Shown: one piece after another, positions 43,158-51,735 of the stretch
Layout of the letters: each line of letters opens with the position of its first letter
Numbering within the stretch: the first letter of the stretch is position 1
Assembly: GCA_910580195.1 (NCBI GenBank)
Contig: CAJTWA010000024.1
Span: forward strand, 1 to 61,445
DNA length: 61,445 nt
From: an uncultured Lachnospiraceae bacterium
Lineage (GTDB): Bacteria; Bacillota; Clostridia; Lachnospirales; Lachnospiraceae
Direction of reading: 5' to 3'
Position numbers and translations under genes: made by a program
Notes under the pieces: model-generated
Told to the model about the DNA's origin: nothing
What the model saw: only the letters and a program-made list of their open reading frames with translations
The model's database searches: none

Positions 43158-45380
43158 CTATATTTGGGCATTGTAGCGCAACCTAATCGTGTTGATGGCG
43201 TGGTAACGGTTTAACGCTTCCACCTCACTATACACATCAAGCGTATTGCTAACATCTTCTATCGTAATTACAAGTGCATATGGAACATCCATATTTTCTG
43301 TTTCCCAACGTGAGAAAAGTTCTAGCCAAACCTGCCAATCGCCTGCCTGAAATGTTGTGAAAAGTTTAGAAAATTGGTGGCATACATCCCATTTTTGGCG
43401 CCCCTCCCTAAATTTCTGTTGGACAGGTATGAGTTTTCCATTTGAACTGCTCTTTTTAAGAGAGGCTCTCACGTATGCACCTAAATATTCTGTACCTTTC
43501 GTTCTGTCAACAGGCGGCATAGACATGCATGTCACAGAAACTTTCGCAACATTCCTGCCTACTTGTGCTGCTAATATTTCAGGCATATAGAGTTTTACTC
43601 TTTCCTTTGTGGTTCTGTTCAGCGACCCAGTCCTGACAAATGTTACCTTTGATGGTGAAGAATATTTGCTTCCATCAACATCAGACATACCTCTGCCATA
43701 CAAATTATGGGCAAAAGTAAGTTCTTCATCTGTAACACTCTCTTCATCCCAAATAGGGATTGCATTATGATATAGCAATGCCTTTGCTAACAATATATCT
43801 TGATTCGGTGTGATGTTCAGGATTTCTGCAAAATCTCCTGCAACAATTGGTGCCGTAAAGCTTGTCCCAGCGTCTGGGGTCAATTTCCCATTTTTATCCA
43901 AAAGTAATGAATACTTATCTTCGGGTACAGATACCGAACCAGCAACATAAGCGATAGAACCTCCATAAGCTGTTAAATCTGGTTTGAAAAAGCCATTAAA
44001 TCCAGGCCCCCTACGGCTATATGAAGCTATTTCATTCGCAGATGATAAACTATTTGGATGTGTTTCCCCTGATGCCGCACCGACAACAATAGATAACATC
44101 GAATCTGCCGGGGCTGATATCCTTGAATCATCATCTTCCAAAATATTTTCTAACTTCGGCTCAACGCTCCATAATTGATGGTTGCCAGATGAAACAATAA
44201 ATTGTACGTTTTTCTTTAATTGCAGCGCATCTAATTCGTATCCTAAAATGCTCATTTCATCGCCCTCAATAGGTGTTTTTGAATTTGCGGATAGATTATA
44301 AACCTTTGATATATCAGCAAATGTTTCAACAGCATTTTGAATTCTTTTAACAAAAATATTAATAGGAACGCTACCGTCTAATATATTACAGTCTATAATG
44401 CGTGTTCTTGGAATTACCTTTGCCGCAGGCAACTGATCACATAGATATCTAAAGGCAACTCTTCCAGCCACTTTCGTACCATGCTCAGTATCGCCTCCGC
44501 TTGATAATGCATCTTTCCAATGGCGTAGTATCAAAGAGGCTAATCCGTCAGGAAAATTTACGCCTGAATCAAGAACGGCTACAACTGGCAAATTTTCAAT
44601 TTGAATATTTTCATCTAATTCTAAATCATTTAAATCAATTGCATTTACCGAAGCGGCATCAGCACTAAAAAAATCCGTTTCTTCTATTCTGTATATTGCT
44701 GTATCATTTTCATAGTGAAAAAGGGAATTAGAAGGAATAATTGCCCGAATTACTGGGGTATTGTCCGATAGTAAATATGGCTTATCTTTTAGTTCCCCCT
44801 CAAAAAATGAAATTTTATTTAGAATTTTTTTAATTACATCCCTATAGATATCTTCATCCAAGTTAGGAAGAAGCATAAGCTGGACATCAAGAACTAACGG
44901 TACTTTTTCAGCACACCTTGTGCGTTGTAATGCGCTTGAGTTTTTTTCACTCCCTAGATAAGGCTTAAAATCAGCAATATAATCAAAATAAGTTTTGCCA
45001 GAACCCGTTTGGGCATAATTATCAATTTTGTTTTTTAACAACTGAAACTGCGTTTTTGTAGTTGCTATTACAGCCTGATTCTCCCTTTTTACTGTTTTGA
45101 CCTGCATACCAGTTGATATAAAAAGGTCTTGTTTATCTTTTATTTTTTCACCTTCTGGAAGCTCCACTTTAAATATCATTAGGTTGCTATCCGCAAGTGA
45201 GTTGTCTGCCGATACATGTTCCATGGCCTTCTTTATTTCTTGTAAACTATGGCTTAACTTTAGCCCATGTTCAGCAAAAGAAATATTTTTAGGAGTAGTT
45301 CTTGCAGTTAAAGTTTTATCTAACCTGATAACTTCCTCATCTGGAATCCACAGGTGTTCTTTCCGCCTATTATTCATCAT
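43158..45380 (-). CDS. iteS: Large S8-family peptidase of an ATPase/subtilase defence-like pair (IteS-like)
   Basis: Subtilisin-type protease of 740 residues, probably intracellular since no signal peptide is seen. The first 260 residues are an unknown N-terminal region. The catalytic triad follows: D271 (AVLDSGVN), H300 (TEHGTKVAG) and S507 (GTSFTAP), with the oxyanion Asn in SSGNHQLW. The C-terminal 200 residues form a further unassigned domain. The start overlaps the last codons of the AAA ATPase gene by 11 bases, which implies coupling. The gene is clearly more AT-rich than its neighbours, as expected of an acquired island. From memory, annotation pipelines call such a pair anti-phage ATPase IteA and peptidase IteS; I could not check this. 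The ATPase may sense a trigger and release or feed the protease. Confidence 0.8.
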   Translation of the reverse strand: MMNNRRKEHLWIPDEEVIRLDKTLTARTTPKNISFAEHGLKLSHSLQEIKKAMEHVSADNSLADSNLMIFKVELPEGEKIKDKQDLFISTGMQVKTVKRENQAVIATTKTQFQLLKNKIDNYAQTGSGKTYFDYIADFKPYLGSEKNSSALQRTRCAEKVPLVLDVQLMLLPNLDEDIYRDVIKKILNKISFFEGELKDKPYLLSDNTPVIRAIIPSNSLFHYENDTAIYRIEETDFFSADAASVNAIDLNDLELDENIQIENLPVVAVLDSGVNFPDGLASLILRHWKDALSSGGDTEHGTKVAGRVAFRYLCDQLPAAKVIPRTRIIDCNILDGSVPINIFVKRIQNAVETFADISKVYNLSANSKTPIEGDEMSILGYELDALQLKKNVQFIVSSGNHQLWSVEPKLENILEDDDSRISAPADSMLSIVVGAASGETHPNSLSSANEIASYSRRGPGFNGFFKPDLTAYGGSIAYVAGSVSVPEDKYSLLLDKNGKLTPDAGTSFTAPIVAGDFAEILNITPNQDILLAKALLYHNAIPIWDEESVTDEELTFAHNLYGRGMSDVDGSKYSSPSKVTFVRTGSLNRTTKERVKLYMPEILAAQVGRNVAKVSVTCMSMPPVDRTKGTEYLGAYVRASLKKSSSNGKLIPVQQKFREGRQKWDVCHQFSKLFTTFQAGDWQVWLELFSRWETENMDVPYALVITIEDVSNTLDVYSEVEALNRYHAINTIRLRYNAQI

Positions 45381-46521
45381 CTATACTCTCCTTTTTAAAT
45401 CTATAGTCTAAAGTTGACTTAGGTATATTTGTTATTTCTTCTAATGTCCGAAGCGATACCCCATTTTTCTTAAGTTTATATAATGCCTTCACAAAATCCT
45501 CACTATTCTCACTGATAAAAAGCGTATTTTGCTGAAGCCATATCTCAGCTATCTGTTTTTGGGAAATATTATTTTTAATCCCAGCCAATACACAGTGCTT
45601 TGCTAGGGCCTGCATAAAACCCTGAATTTCTGCCCCACTCATTCCATCAGTAAGAATTACTAATGTTTTAACGTCTATTTTATATTCTGGCAATTTTTCA
45701 CTAAAAAACTTTTCTATCATTTGCTGCCTCTGCGTTGCTGCTGGCAGTTCTAGTAAAATAGATGAATCAAAACGCCTCCATATTGCAGGATCCAATAAAT
45801 GATGATGATTTGTGGCAGCAACCAAAAATACATTTGCAGGCATTGCGTCCATATTTTGTAATAATGTAGTTACAACTCGCTTTAGCTCACCTAACTCGTT
45901 CGTGTCATCTCTTTTTTTAGCAATTGCGTCAAATTCGTCAAGGAACAACATAATCCTTTTGTTTTTTACAAAATCAAAAATTTTTCTTATATTTGTACCT
46001 GTTTGGCCTAAATATGACGATACCAACCCATCCAGCTTCACATAAGCCACTGAAATCTCTAATTCACCTGCCAAAGCATTTGCTGTTAATGTTTTTCCAC
46101 ATCCCGGAGGGCCGCAAAACAGCAGCCTATTGGATGGAAATATTCCCTTGTCGGCAAGCCGCTCTATAGACTTTTGCTCAGAAACTATTTGCTTAAGAGC
46201 AAAAAGTGTTTTTTCTGGCAAAGCGACATCCTTTAGCGTTACTTTGGGTGTTAATAGTTCCAGCAAATCTAACGTGCTATCTTTGTCCTTAGGCATTGGG
46301 ATGGAACTTTGCGCTGAAAAGGACATTTCAGACATAGGGCTATCTGCCAAATTAATAGGCTGGCTTTTTTTATAAACATAAGCATTCCGTAATAACAAGG
46401 CTGTAGTTGAATTTCCCTTTTTTTCTTCATCGTCAGCTAAAACAGCCACTGCCTTTTTAAAAGCATCCTCACTTCCAGAGCTATGTGCTTCAATTAATTT
46501 TACGACTAATCCTGATTTCAT
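45370..46521 (-). CDS. iteA: Classical AAA ATPase with C-terminal HTH, partner of the large subtilase (IteA-like)
   Basis: ATPase of 383 residues. An N-terminal helical region (about 1-90) is followed by an AAA module of the FtsH/Cdc48 type: Walker A GPPGCGKT with K143, Walker B MLFLDEFDA with D195/E196, the second region of homology VAATNHHHLLDPAIWRRFD with arginine finger, and a helical lid. The C-terminus (LRTLEEITNIPKSTLDYRF) looks like a helix-turn-helix. AAGGAG precedes the ATG. Its promoter is excellent and flanked by three TTGGACAT boxes (46537-46618). The HTH could make it its own repressor or tie it to DNA; this is inference. It is AT-rich like its partner. Confidence 0.85.
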   Translation of the reverse strand: MKSGLVVKLIEAHSSGSEDAFKKAVAVLADDEEKKGNSTTALLLRNAYVYKKSQPINLADSPMSEMSFSAQSSIPMPKDKDSTLDLLELLTPKVTLKDVALPEKTLFALKQIVSEQKSIERLADKGIFPSNRLLFCGPPGCGKTLTANALAGELEISVAYVKLDGLVSSYLGQTGTNIRKIFDFVKNKRIMLFLDEFDAIAKKRDDTNELGELKRVVTTLLQNMDAMPANVFLVAATNHHHLLDPAIWRRFDSSILLELPAATQRQQMIEKFFSEKLPEYKIDVKTLVILTDGMSGAEIQGFMQALAKHCVLAGIKNNISQKQIAEIWLQQNTLFISENSEDFVKALYKLKKNGVSLRTLEEITNIPKSTLDYRFKKESIDDE

Positions 46522-46536
46522 ATTTCAACTCCTTTT

Positions 46537-46618
46537 TTGGACATCATTGTACATATATTTAAAATTATATTATTTTTCGTCTGTAAAGTCAATATAAAAT
46601 TTGGACATTATTGGACAT
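46537..46618 (-). promoter_or_regulatory. Promoter of the ATPase/subtilase operon with three TTGGACAT boxes
   Basis: On the minus strand TTGACT (46587-46592) and TATAAT (46564-46569) are 17 bases apart. The word TTGGACAT (plus-strand reading) occurs at 46601-46608 and 46611-46618, one helical turn apart and just upstream of the -35 box. It occurs again at 46537-46544, between the start point and the ribosome binding site. This is a typical layout for a repressor that binds several sites. Confidence 0.8.
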
Positions 46619-46791
46619 TTATTTCTTGCACGAACCTATCCGCAACTAAGGAATATTCCAAGAACGGTTGAAACAGAAACATTCCAAAGAAAAAACGGCA
46701 TAGCCATATGGCTAAACCCATAATTTAATACAGAAATGCCCACACGCCCTTCACTTCCTTAATATAAAAGACACAAATAGGCGGCTCTTTT

Positions 46792-46825
46792 CATTCTTGA
46801 CAAGAATGGGCGGCTGGAATAAAAT
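46792..46825 (+). promoter_or_regulatory. Promoter of the LacI-family gene inside a 17-bp palindrome
   Basis: TTGACA (46797-46802) and TAAAAT (46820-46825) are 17 bases apart. The -35 box is the centre of the perfect palindrome CATTCTTG-A-CAAGAATG (46792-46808), so a dimeric regulator bound there would block the promoter. Confidence 0.78.
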
Positions 46826-46925
46826 ACTTTTATATAGGATTTTAAGCATAGCAAAATTTTATGGCAGCCATCTGTTGGGCATAGGGCCGCCCATGGCCCC
46901 AGAAAGGAAGAAAGGAGGGATTGCC

Positions 46926-47927
46926 GTGGTCAGTATGCAGGATATTGCCGACAAAGCGGGGGTTTCTAGGGTCACAGTTTCAAGGGTCCTTTCGAACCAC
47001 CCTTCCGTCAAGGCGGAAACAAGGCAGAAAGTGCTCCACTGGGTGAAAGAGCTGGATTATGAGCCTAACCTCATCGCCCAAAGCCTTGCCGGGAACCGAA
47101 CCAACCTCATCGGCCTGCTGGTGCCGGAAATTGCCTACCCTTTTTTCAGCGAAATTATAGAATCTATTGAAAACCAGGCCTTTTACGAGGGGTACAGCAT
47201 TATTATCTGCAATACGCACCGCAGCTTAGAAAAGGAAAAAAATATCCTTGCCCAGCTGCGCCAGCGGAAAGTAGACGGCGTCATTGCAGTCCCAGTTTCC
47301 ACGAAGCAGAGCCTGCCTGCCTATCAGCGCCTGTTGGTCCCGGCAGTGATGATTACCAAGCGGATGGAAGGGTTCAGCAGCGTATACATCTCCCACTATC
47401 ATGGGGGCCAGCAGATTGCACGGCATTTCCTGAACATGGGTTTCCAGAAAATAGGGTATATCGGCCCTACCAAAGAGTCTACGTCAGCCCTGAAATACGC
47501 CGGGTTCCGGCAATTTTTGTCTGACAGCCAAATACCGCTTACAGATGTGATTGAATGTCCGGCGCCAAAAAATTTAAACGCCAGCATGGTCTATAAGCTG
47601 GTAAAGCAATACGCGGCAGCTTCCGGGCTGCACTGCGAGGCATATCTGGCAAACGATGACATCACTGCCTGCGAGGCCATCACTGCCTTCCGGGAATTAG
47701 GCTACTTGGTCCCACAGGACATTGCCATTGCCGGCTTTGACAATTCCCTGCTGGCAAAGGAAATCAGCCCCAAGCTCACCGCCCTTGCCCAGCCTTTGGA
47801 CGAGATTGGGAAAAAGTCCGTGGAAATCCTGCTGGACCAGATTAATAACGGCACAGAGCCACGCATGTATGAATTAGAATCCCGCATTATCGCAAGGGAA
47901 TCTACCGTCCGCCTCGTCCCTGCCTGA
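46926..47927 (+). CDS. LacI-family transcriptional regulator
   Basis: Repressor of 333 residues. A GTG start at 46926 is chosen since AAAGGAGG ends 6-7 bases before it. The N-terminal LacI HTH is complete (MQDIADKAGVSRVTVSRVL), followed by the hinge and a periplasmic-binding-like domain (NLIGLLVPEIAYPFFSEI to AGFDNSLLAKEISPKLTAL). The nearest sugar genes are the PTS/alpha-galactosidase locus, separated by the ATPase/subtilase module. It could act on the CG-centred palindromes at 40686 and 40865, but its own promoter has a different palindrome (46792-46808). Confidence 0.93.
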   Translation: MVSMQDIADKAGVSRVTVSRVLSNHPSVKAETRQKVLHWVKELDYEPNLIAQSLAGNRTNLIGLLVPEIAYPFFSEIIESIENQAFYEGYSIIICNTHRSLEKEKNILAQLRQRKVDGVIAVPVSTKQSLPAYQRLLVPAVMITKRMEGFSSVYISHYHGGQQIARHFLNMGFQKIGYIGPTKESTSALKYAGFRQFLSDSQIPLTDVIECPAPKNLNASMVYKLVKQYAAASGLHCEAYLANDDITACEAITAFRELGYLVPQDIAIAGFDNSLLAKEISPKLTALAQPLDEIGKKSVEILLDQINNGTEPRMYELESRIIARESTVRLVPA

Positions 47928-47989
47928 CAGCCTGGCGGCAAATTCCAGCAGCCATCCCTATCTGCCCATAGCCCTCTTTTGGGCGCAAA

Positions 47990-48040
47990 AAAGGCACATG
48001 GTTTACCATTTACTGTTCCATGCGCCTTTACGCTATTTTT
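47990..48040. terminator. Terminator between the LacI-family and flagellin genes
   Basis: AAAGGCACATGG (47990-48001) pairs with CCATGCGCCTTT (48018-48029) with one mismatch, and TTTTTT follows on the plus strand a few bases later; on the minus strand the A-run before the left arm gives TTTTTT. It can serve both convergent genes. Confidence 0.75.
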
Positions 48041-48066
48041 TCATATGGAATGGTATTACCCCAAGC

Positions 48067-51000
48067 CTACTGGCCTCCAAGCAAAGAGAGCACCCCTTGC
48101 GGGGACTGGTTTGTCTGCGCAAGCATGGCCTGCATCACAGACTGCAGGATTGCATACTTGGAATTGGCTACTACTTCTTCCGCCATATCTGCATCACGCA
48201 ACCTTGATTCCGCTGCCTGGGTATTTTCTTCCGTATTGCATGAATTTGCATAAACATGCTCGAAACGGTTTTGCAGCGCGCCGTATGCGCTCCTTTTTCC
48301 GGATAAAATGCGGATTGCGTCATCTGACATCTGAATCGTTTCCTGGGCCTGTTCGTATGTTAACGTCCCTGCCTTGAAAAGATTTAATTCAAAGGTATTC
48401 AGCCCAAACTTTGGGATTTTCGTCGAATCCCATACTGTTCCGCTGTGCTGGATATGGAGCCCTTCCTGCTCCTTCTCATCTTTCAGGACTGAATCAAAGA
48501 TTGATTTTACCGCTATATTCTGGTTTTCATCCCCCGACACGCCAATATAAGTATAATCCAGCGCATTGAGCTCCACCCCTGTATTCCCAAGCATTTTCCC
48601 AAGGGCGTACTGGGTGTATTGGTCCACCACATCCTGCAAGGAGCCTAACGGGCTGCCTGCATTGCCCTTATCTTCAAACGAAGTTTCTAATTTATACCTG
48701 TCTTTCCCTGCATCTGTGGCGCTGTTATATTTCCGGTATTGCGTATTGCCATCTGCCGTAACGCCGTCCGCCACATAATCGCCGTTATTATCATTTACCA
48801 TTTGGACATGCACCCAGTCTTTTGCATCTGAAAAATCATATTTGTACAAAAGCTCCATCTCCCTGCCGTCATCGGTAGACAGTACAAACCCCAATTCGTC
48901 CACATTTGGCCGGGGCATAGGCACGGTATCAAACATAGCGCTTGGCGCCCCGCTGCCCGACTCACGGTTATCGTAAATGTAAAATTTGCTGCCATCCGCC
49001 GCATACTGCGTATAATGCATGTCGAGGCTTTCCTGCGCAATTTTCACCAACGCTTCCGATAGCTGCGCGCCGGTGGTAATCCCCTGTGCCTTCAGGGAAT
49101 TAATATCCACCTGAAGGGTATAATTACTGCGGTTGCTGTTTACCCTCTTTGTTTCCCGAAGGTTATATTTATAGCCGTCTGCCGTTTCATTTGTAGCCTC
49201 AATGCCGCTCACTGAAAAATCTTCAAAGCGGATACTGTAATAATTATCACAGGTCTTGCAGTCTGAATTAAACCCTGTCCCTGCAAGTTCCGCAAGGTCA
49301 CGCGTCCCTATTGCGCCAAAATCCACGACTGCCGCCGGATACGTCTTCCCCGGTTCCCCAGGCTGGAATATCGGATTTTCCACACCATCCGTTAAAATCA
49401 TCTGGTCTGTTAATGTTACTGTTTCGCTTAAATACCCGTCTGCTGTAATCTTATCGTAACCTAATATGTCACGGATAGAGGAAGGTTTTAACACAGCATC
49501 GTCTGGATTGCCCCCAGACAGGAGCAGGTTCTGTTTCTGCAGCATGATGTTGCTTAAAAAACTCGACAAATCCAGCCGGAGATAGTCTTCCGCCTGTTTG
49601 CTGTTCCCTTTATATTCAATCACCGGATTCCCTGCAGAATCTGAAAATGCCAAAGAAATTTCCCCGGTAGCCTTATCATAAGATACGTGTTCCTTTGCAA
49701 CGCCCTGCACTGCCTGCTGGTCAAAATCCCTGCCCAGTCCTTTTTCTTCTAAAAAATGCACTTTATCGCCGCCCAGCACAGAAGCCGAAAGAATATTATT
49801 ATCTAAGGCAACATCCTGCGTAACAGCATAAGTGTTTTTAATGTTATCCCCGCTTATTACCATCCCGTCCAAGCCGTCAATGACGGAATCACAGCTTGTC
49901 ACGTCATCCAGCGTAAAATCAAACGCTATATAGGTATCATTGCTGCCTTCCGTATCTGCAAACGTGTAGGTCAGCGTACTGCTAATATACGGGCCCGAAT
50001 CCCAGCTTTGGATATTCATTTCCGCCCATGTCTTCTTGGAACCATTCACCATGCTGCCCACCGCTCCCGGTATGCTTGGGTCTGGCGTCGTTTCCAGCCA
50101 GATGCCGTCCTTATCGGCCCTTACGGTATAAGATAAATGGTTGTCCGTCATCTGGTTTGCCGTATAATTAGACAGCCGTATATTCTTAACGACATTTGCA
50201 TCGACTGCCTGCACATTCTCACTTCCTGCATACGTGACATTCCATGCATACCGCTTGCCCGCTTCATTAATTGCCTCTGCCATGCCCATCTGCTCATTTG
50301 GCACAAAAAAGCTAAGCGTCACTCCCTCATGTTCCAGTTCCCAGACGTAATCGTCTACATTGTGCAGCTCATCCCACCCATGTTTCACCTTATCAATCAT
50401 AATGCCGGATGCATCTGCACTGACAGAAAGCTTTCTGGTTATCCTTGGCACTTCATCCCCGGCATTGCAGACAAGTTCAAAATGTGCCCCGGAATTTGGC
50501 TCAACATATTCATACGTCCCGCCGGAAAATACCTGCTTGCCGCTTGGGTCAAGGGAAACCATTCCGGGAAACGTATCCCAGCTCACCCTGTTTCCAGCAA
50601 ATATAAACCCTCCGTACTCCACTTTCCCTGTCTGGGCATCATACTTGGAGTTAAATATCTGCAGGTCGCCTATGTTCCCATCTACCCTCATTTCAACGTC
50701 ATTGTCGAACACCTTCTGTTTATTAAATTCAGTATCTATCCCCACCCTGTTGATTTCTGATTTTAATTCCTTGATTTCTGAATTGATTGCTTCCCTTTCG
50801 GCTATACTATTTGTATCATTTGCCGCCTGTACCGCCAGCTCCCGGATTCTTTGCACCATTTCTGCGATTTCCTCCATAGCGCCATCCGCTGTCTGAATCC
50901 ACGAAATTCCCTCCTGCGTATTTTGCGAGCCCCGCATAAGCCCTCGGACCTGCATGCGCATTTTTTCTGAAATTTTTAAGCCCGCCGCATTATCGGATGC

Positions 51001-51114
51001 CCTGTTAATGCGGTAGCCGGAAGAAAGCTTTTCTGCTGTCTTTGCTTTCTTTTCCGTATTTATATTTAACTGCCTTGCCGTGAATTGGGACAATAAATTA
51101 TTTGCAATCACCAT
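48067..51114 (-). CDS. Very large flagellin
   Basis: Flagellar filament protein of 1015 residues; common flagellins have 270-550. ATG 51114 follows GAGGAG. The N-terminal D0/D1 part is typical (NNLLSQFTARQLNINT, LSSGYRINRASDNAAGLKISE, the TLR5-type VQRIRELAVQAAND). The C-terminal D1/D0 is also typical (AIRILSGKRSAYGALQNRFEH, ADMAEEVVANSKYAILQSV, ending in SLLGGQ). Between them is a hypervariable region of about 700 residues with no family match. No other flagellar gene is present here, so it is an orphan copy, read from a sigma-28-type promoter. It may give a thick, decorated filament or an antigenically different surface. Confidence 0.93.
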   Translation of the reverse strand: MVIANNLLSQFTARQLNINTEKKAKTAEKLSSGYRINRASDNAAGLKISEKMRMQVRGLMRGSQNTQEGISWIQTADGAMEEIAEMVQRIRELAVQAANDTNSIAEREAINSEIKELKSEINRVGIDTEFNKQKVFDNDVEMRVDGNIGDLQIFNSKYDAQTGKVEYGGFIFAGNRVSWDTFPGMVSLDPSGKQVFSGGTYEYVEPNSGAHFELVCNAGDEVPRITRKLSVSADASGIMIDKVKHGWDELHNVDDYVWELEHEGVTLSFFVPNEQMGMAEAINEAGKRYAWNVTYAGSENVQAVDANVVKNIRLSNYTANQMTDNHLSYTVRADKDGIWLETTPDPSIPGAVGSMVNGSKKTWAEMNIQSWDSGPYISSTLTYTFADTEGSNDTYIAFDFTLDDVTSCDSVIDGLDGMVISGDNIKNTYAVTQDVALDNNILSASVLGGDKVHFLEEKGLGRDFDQQAVQGVAKEHVSYDKATGEISLAFSDSAGNPVIEYKGNSKQAEDYLRLDLSSFLSNIMLQKQNLLLSGGNPDDAVLKPSSIRDILGYDKITADGYLSETVTLTDQMILTDGVENPIFQPGEPGKTYPAAVVDFGAIGTRDLAELAGTGFNSDCKTCDNYYSIRFEDFSVSGIEATNETADGYKYNLRETKRVNSNRSNYTLQVDINSLKAQGITTGAQLSEALVKIAQESLDMHYTQYAADGSKFYIYDNRESGSGAPSAMFDTVPMPRPNVDELGFVLSTDDGREMELLYKYDFSDAKDWVHVQMVNDNNGDYVADGVTADGNTQYRKYNSATDAGKDRYKLETSFEDKGNAGSPLGSLQDVVDQYTQYALGKMLGNTGVELNALDYTYIGVSGDENQNIAVKSIFDSVLKDEKEQEGLHIQHSGTVWDSTKIPKFGLNTFELNLFKAGTLTYEQAQETIQMSDDAIRILSGKRSAYGALQNRFEHVYANSCNTEENTQAAESRLRDADMAEEVVANSKYAILQSVMQAMLAQTNQSPQGVLSLLGGQ

Positions 51115-51148
51115 ATCAGCCACTCCTCTCTATCCAATCTTACTATGT

Positions 51149-51175
51149 ATATCGTCACTTTTAGTTTAAATTTTA
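51149..51175 (-). promoter_or_regulatory. Sigma-28 (FliA/SigD) type promoter of the flagellin gene
   Basis: On the minus strand TAAA (51172-51175), 15 bases, then GACGATAT (51149-51156) match the motility sigma consensus TAAA-N15-GCCGATAA at 10 of 12 positions. It lies 35 bases upstream of the chosen ATG. Confidence 0.75.
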
Positions 51176-51337
51176 TCGCTAAAAGAGAAATAATTCAATC
51201 TTTTGTTTATTTTCTATTTCTTATTGATTGGTAAAATAAACTAATGGCAAGACAATCATTCCATTAATAATAGCAATTTGGCCGTAACAGTTTGCAGTTT
51301 TCCGCTGTTACAAGCAGCCGCCCTTCTGGAGGAACCT

Positions 51338-51664
51338 ATGAAAGATACCCTGAACAAAACCGAAATTGGACAGCGAATCCGGCAGCTACGGATATTGAAT
51401 GATTTTACGCAAGCCGAATTTGCGGAAAGCGTTGACATTTCAGTAAATTTTTTATCAGAAATAGAAAATGGAAAAAAGGGATTATCCGGAGAAACACTGG
51501 CTAAAATCTGCCTGTCCCTAAACACAACGGCTGATTATATCCTTTTTAATAAGCAATCGAAAAACAGTTCTTTGCTGGAAATTGCAAATTCTTTATCAGT
51601 TAATGAACTAGAAACAACGGTCCGTTATCTGCAGACATTGATTGAAATGAAGCAACTATTATGA
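51338..51664 (+). CDS. XRE-family transcriptional regulator
   Basis: 108-residue regulator with a Cro/CI HTH at residues 8-62 (IGQRIRQLRILNDFTQAEFAESVDISVNFLSEIENG). A short helical C-terminus follows (SLLEIANSLSVNELETTVRYLQTLI). ATG 51338 follows GGAGGA. It is divergent from the flagellin gene across a 223-base gap and may regulate it; no operator repeats are obvious. Confidence 0.9.
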   Translation: MKDTLNKTEIGQRIRQLRILNDFTQAEFAESVDISVNFLSEIENGKKGLSGETLAKICLSLNTTADYILFNKQSKNSSLLEIANSLSVNELETTVRYLQTLIEMKQLL

Positions 51665-51698
51665 TATCTCTTCGCTTAGCCACAGAAGGCAGCTAACA

Positions 51699-51735
51699 GG
51701 GGAGCTTGGGGCACCCTCACAGCCCCAAGCTCCCC
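51699..51735. terminator. 14-bp hairpin between the XRE and AraC genes
   Basis: GGGGAGCTTGGGGC (51699-51712) pairs perfectly with GCCCCAAGCTCCCC (51722-51735). The right arm lies in the last codons of the AraC gene. T-rich sequence follows only on the plus strand, so it mainly serves the XRE gene. Confidence 0.65.

Noticed and set aside
46797..46925. N-terminal extension of the LacI-family protein
   Set aside because: The frame is open from a TTG at 46797, but that TTG is the -35 box. The ribosome binding site at about 46913-46920 and the HTH position set the start at 46926.
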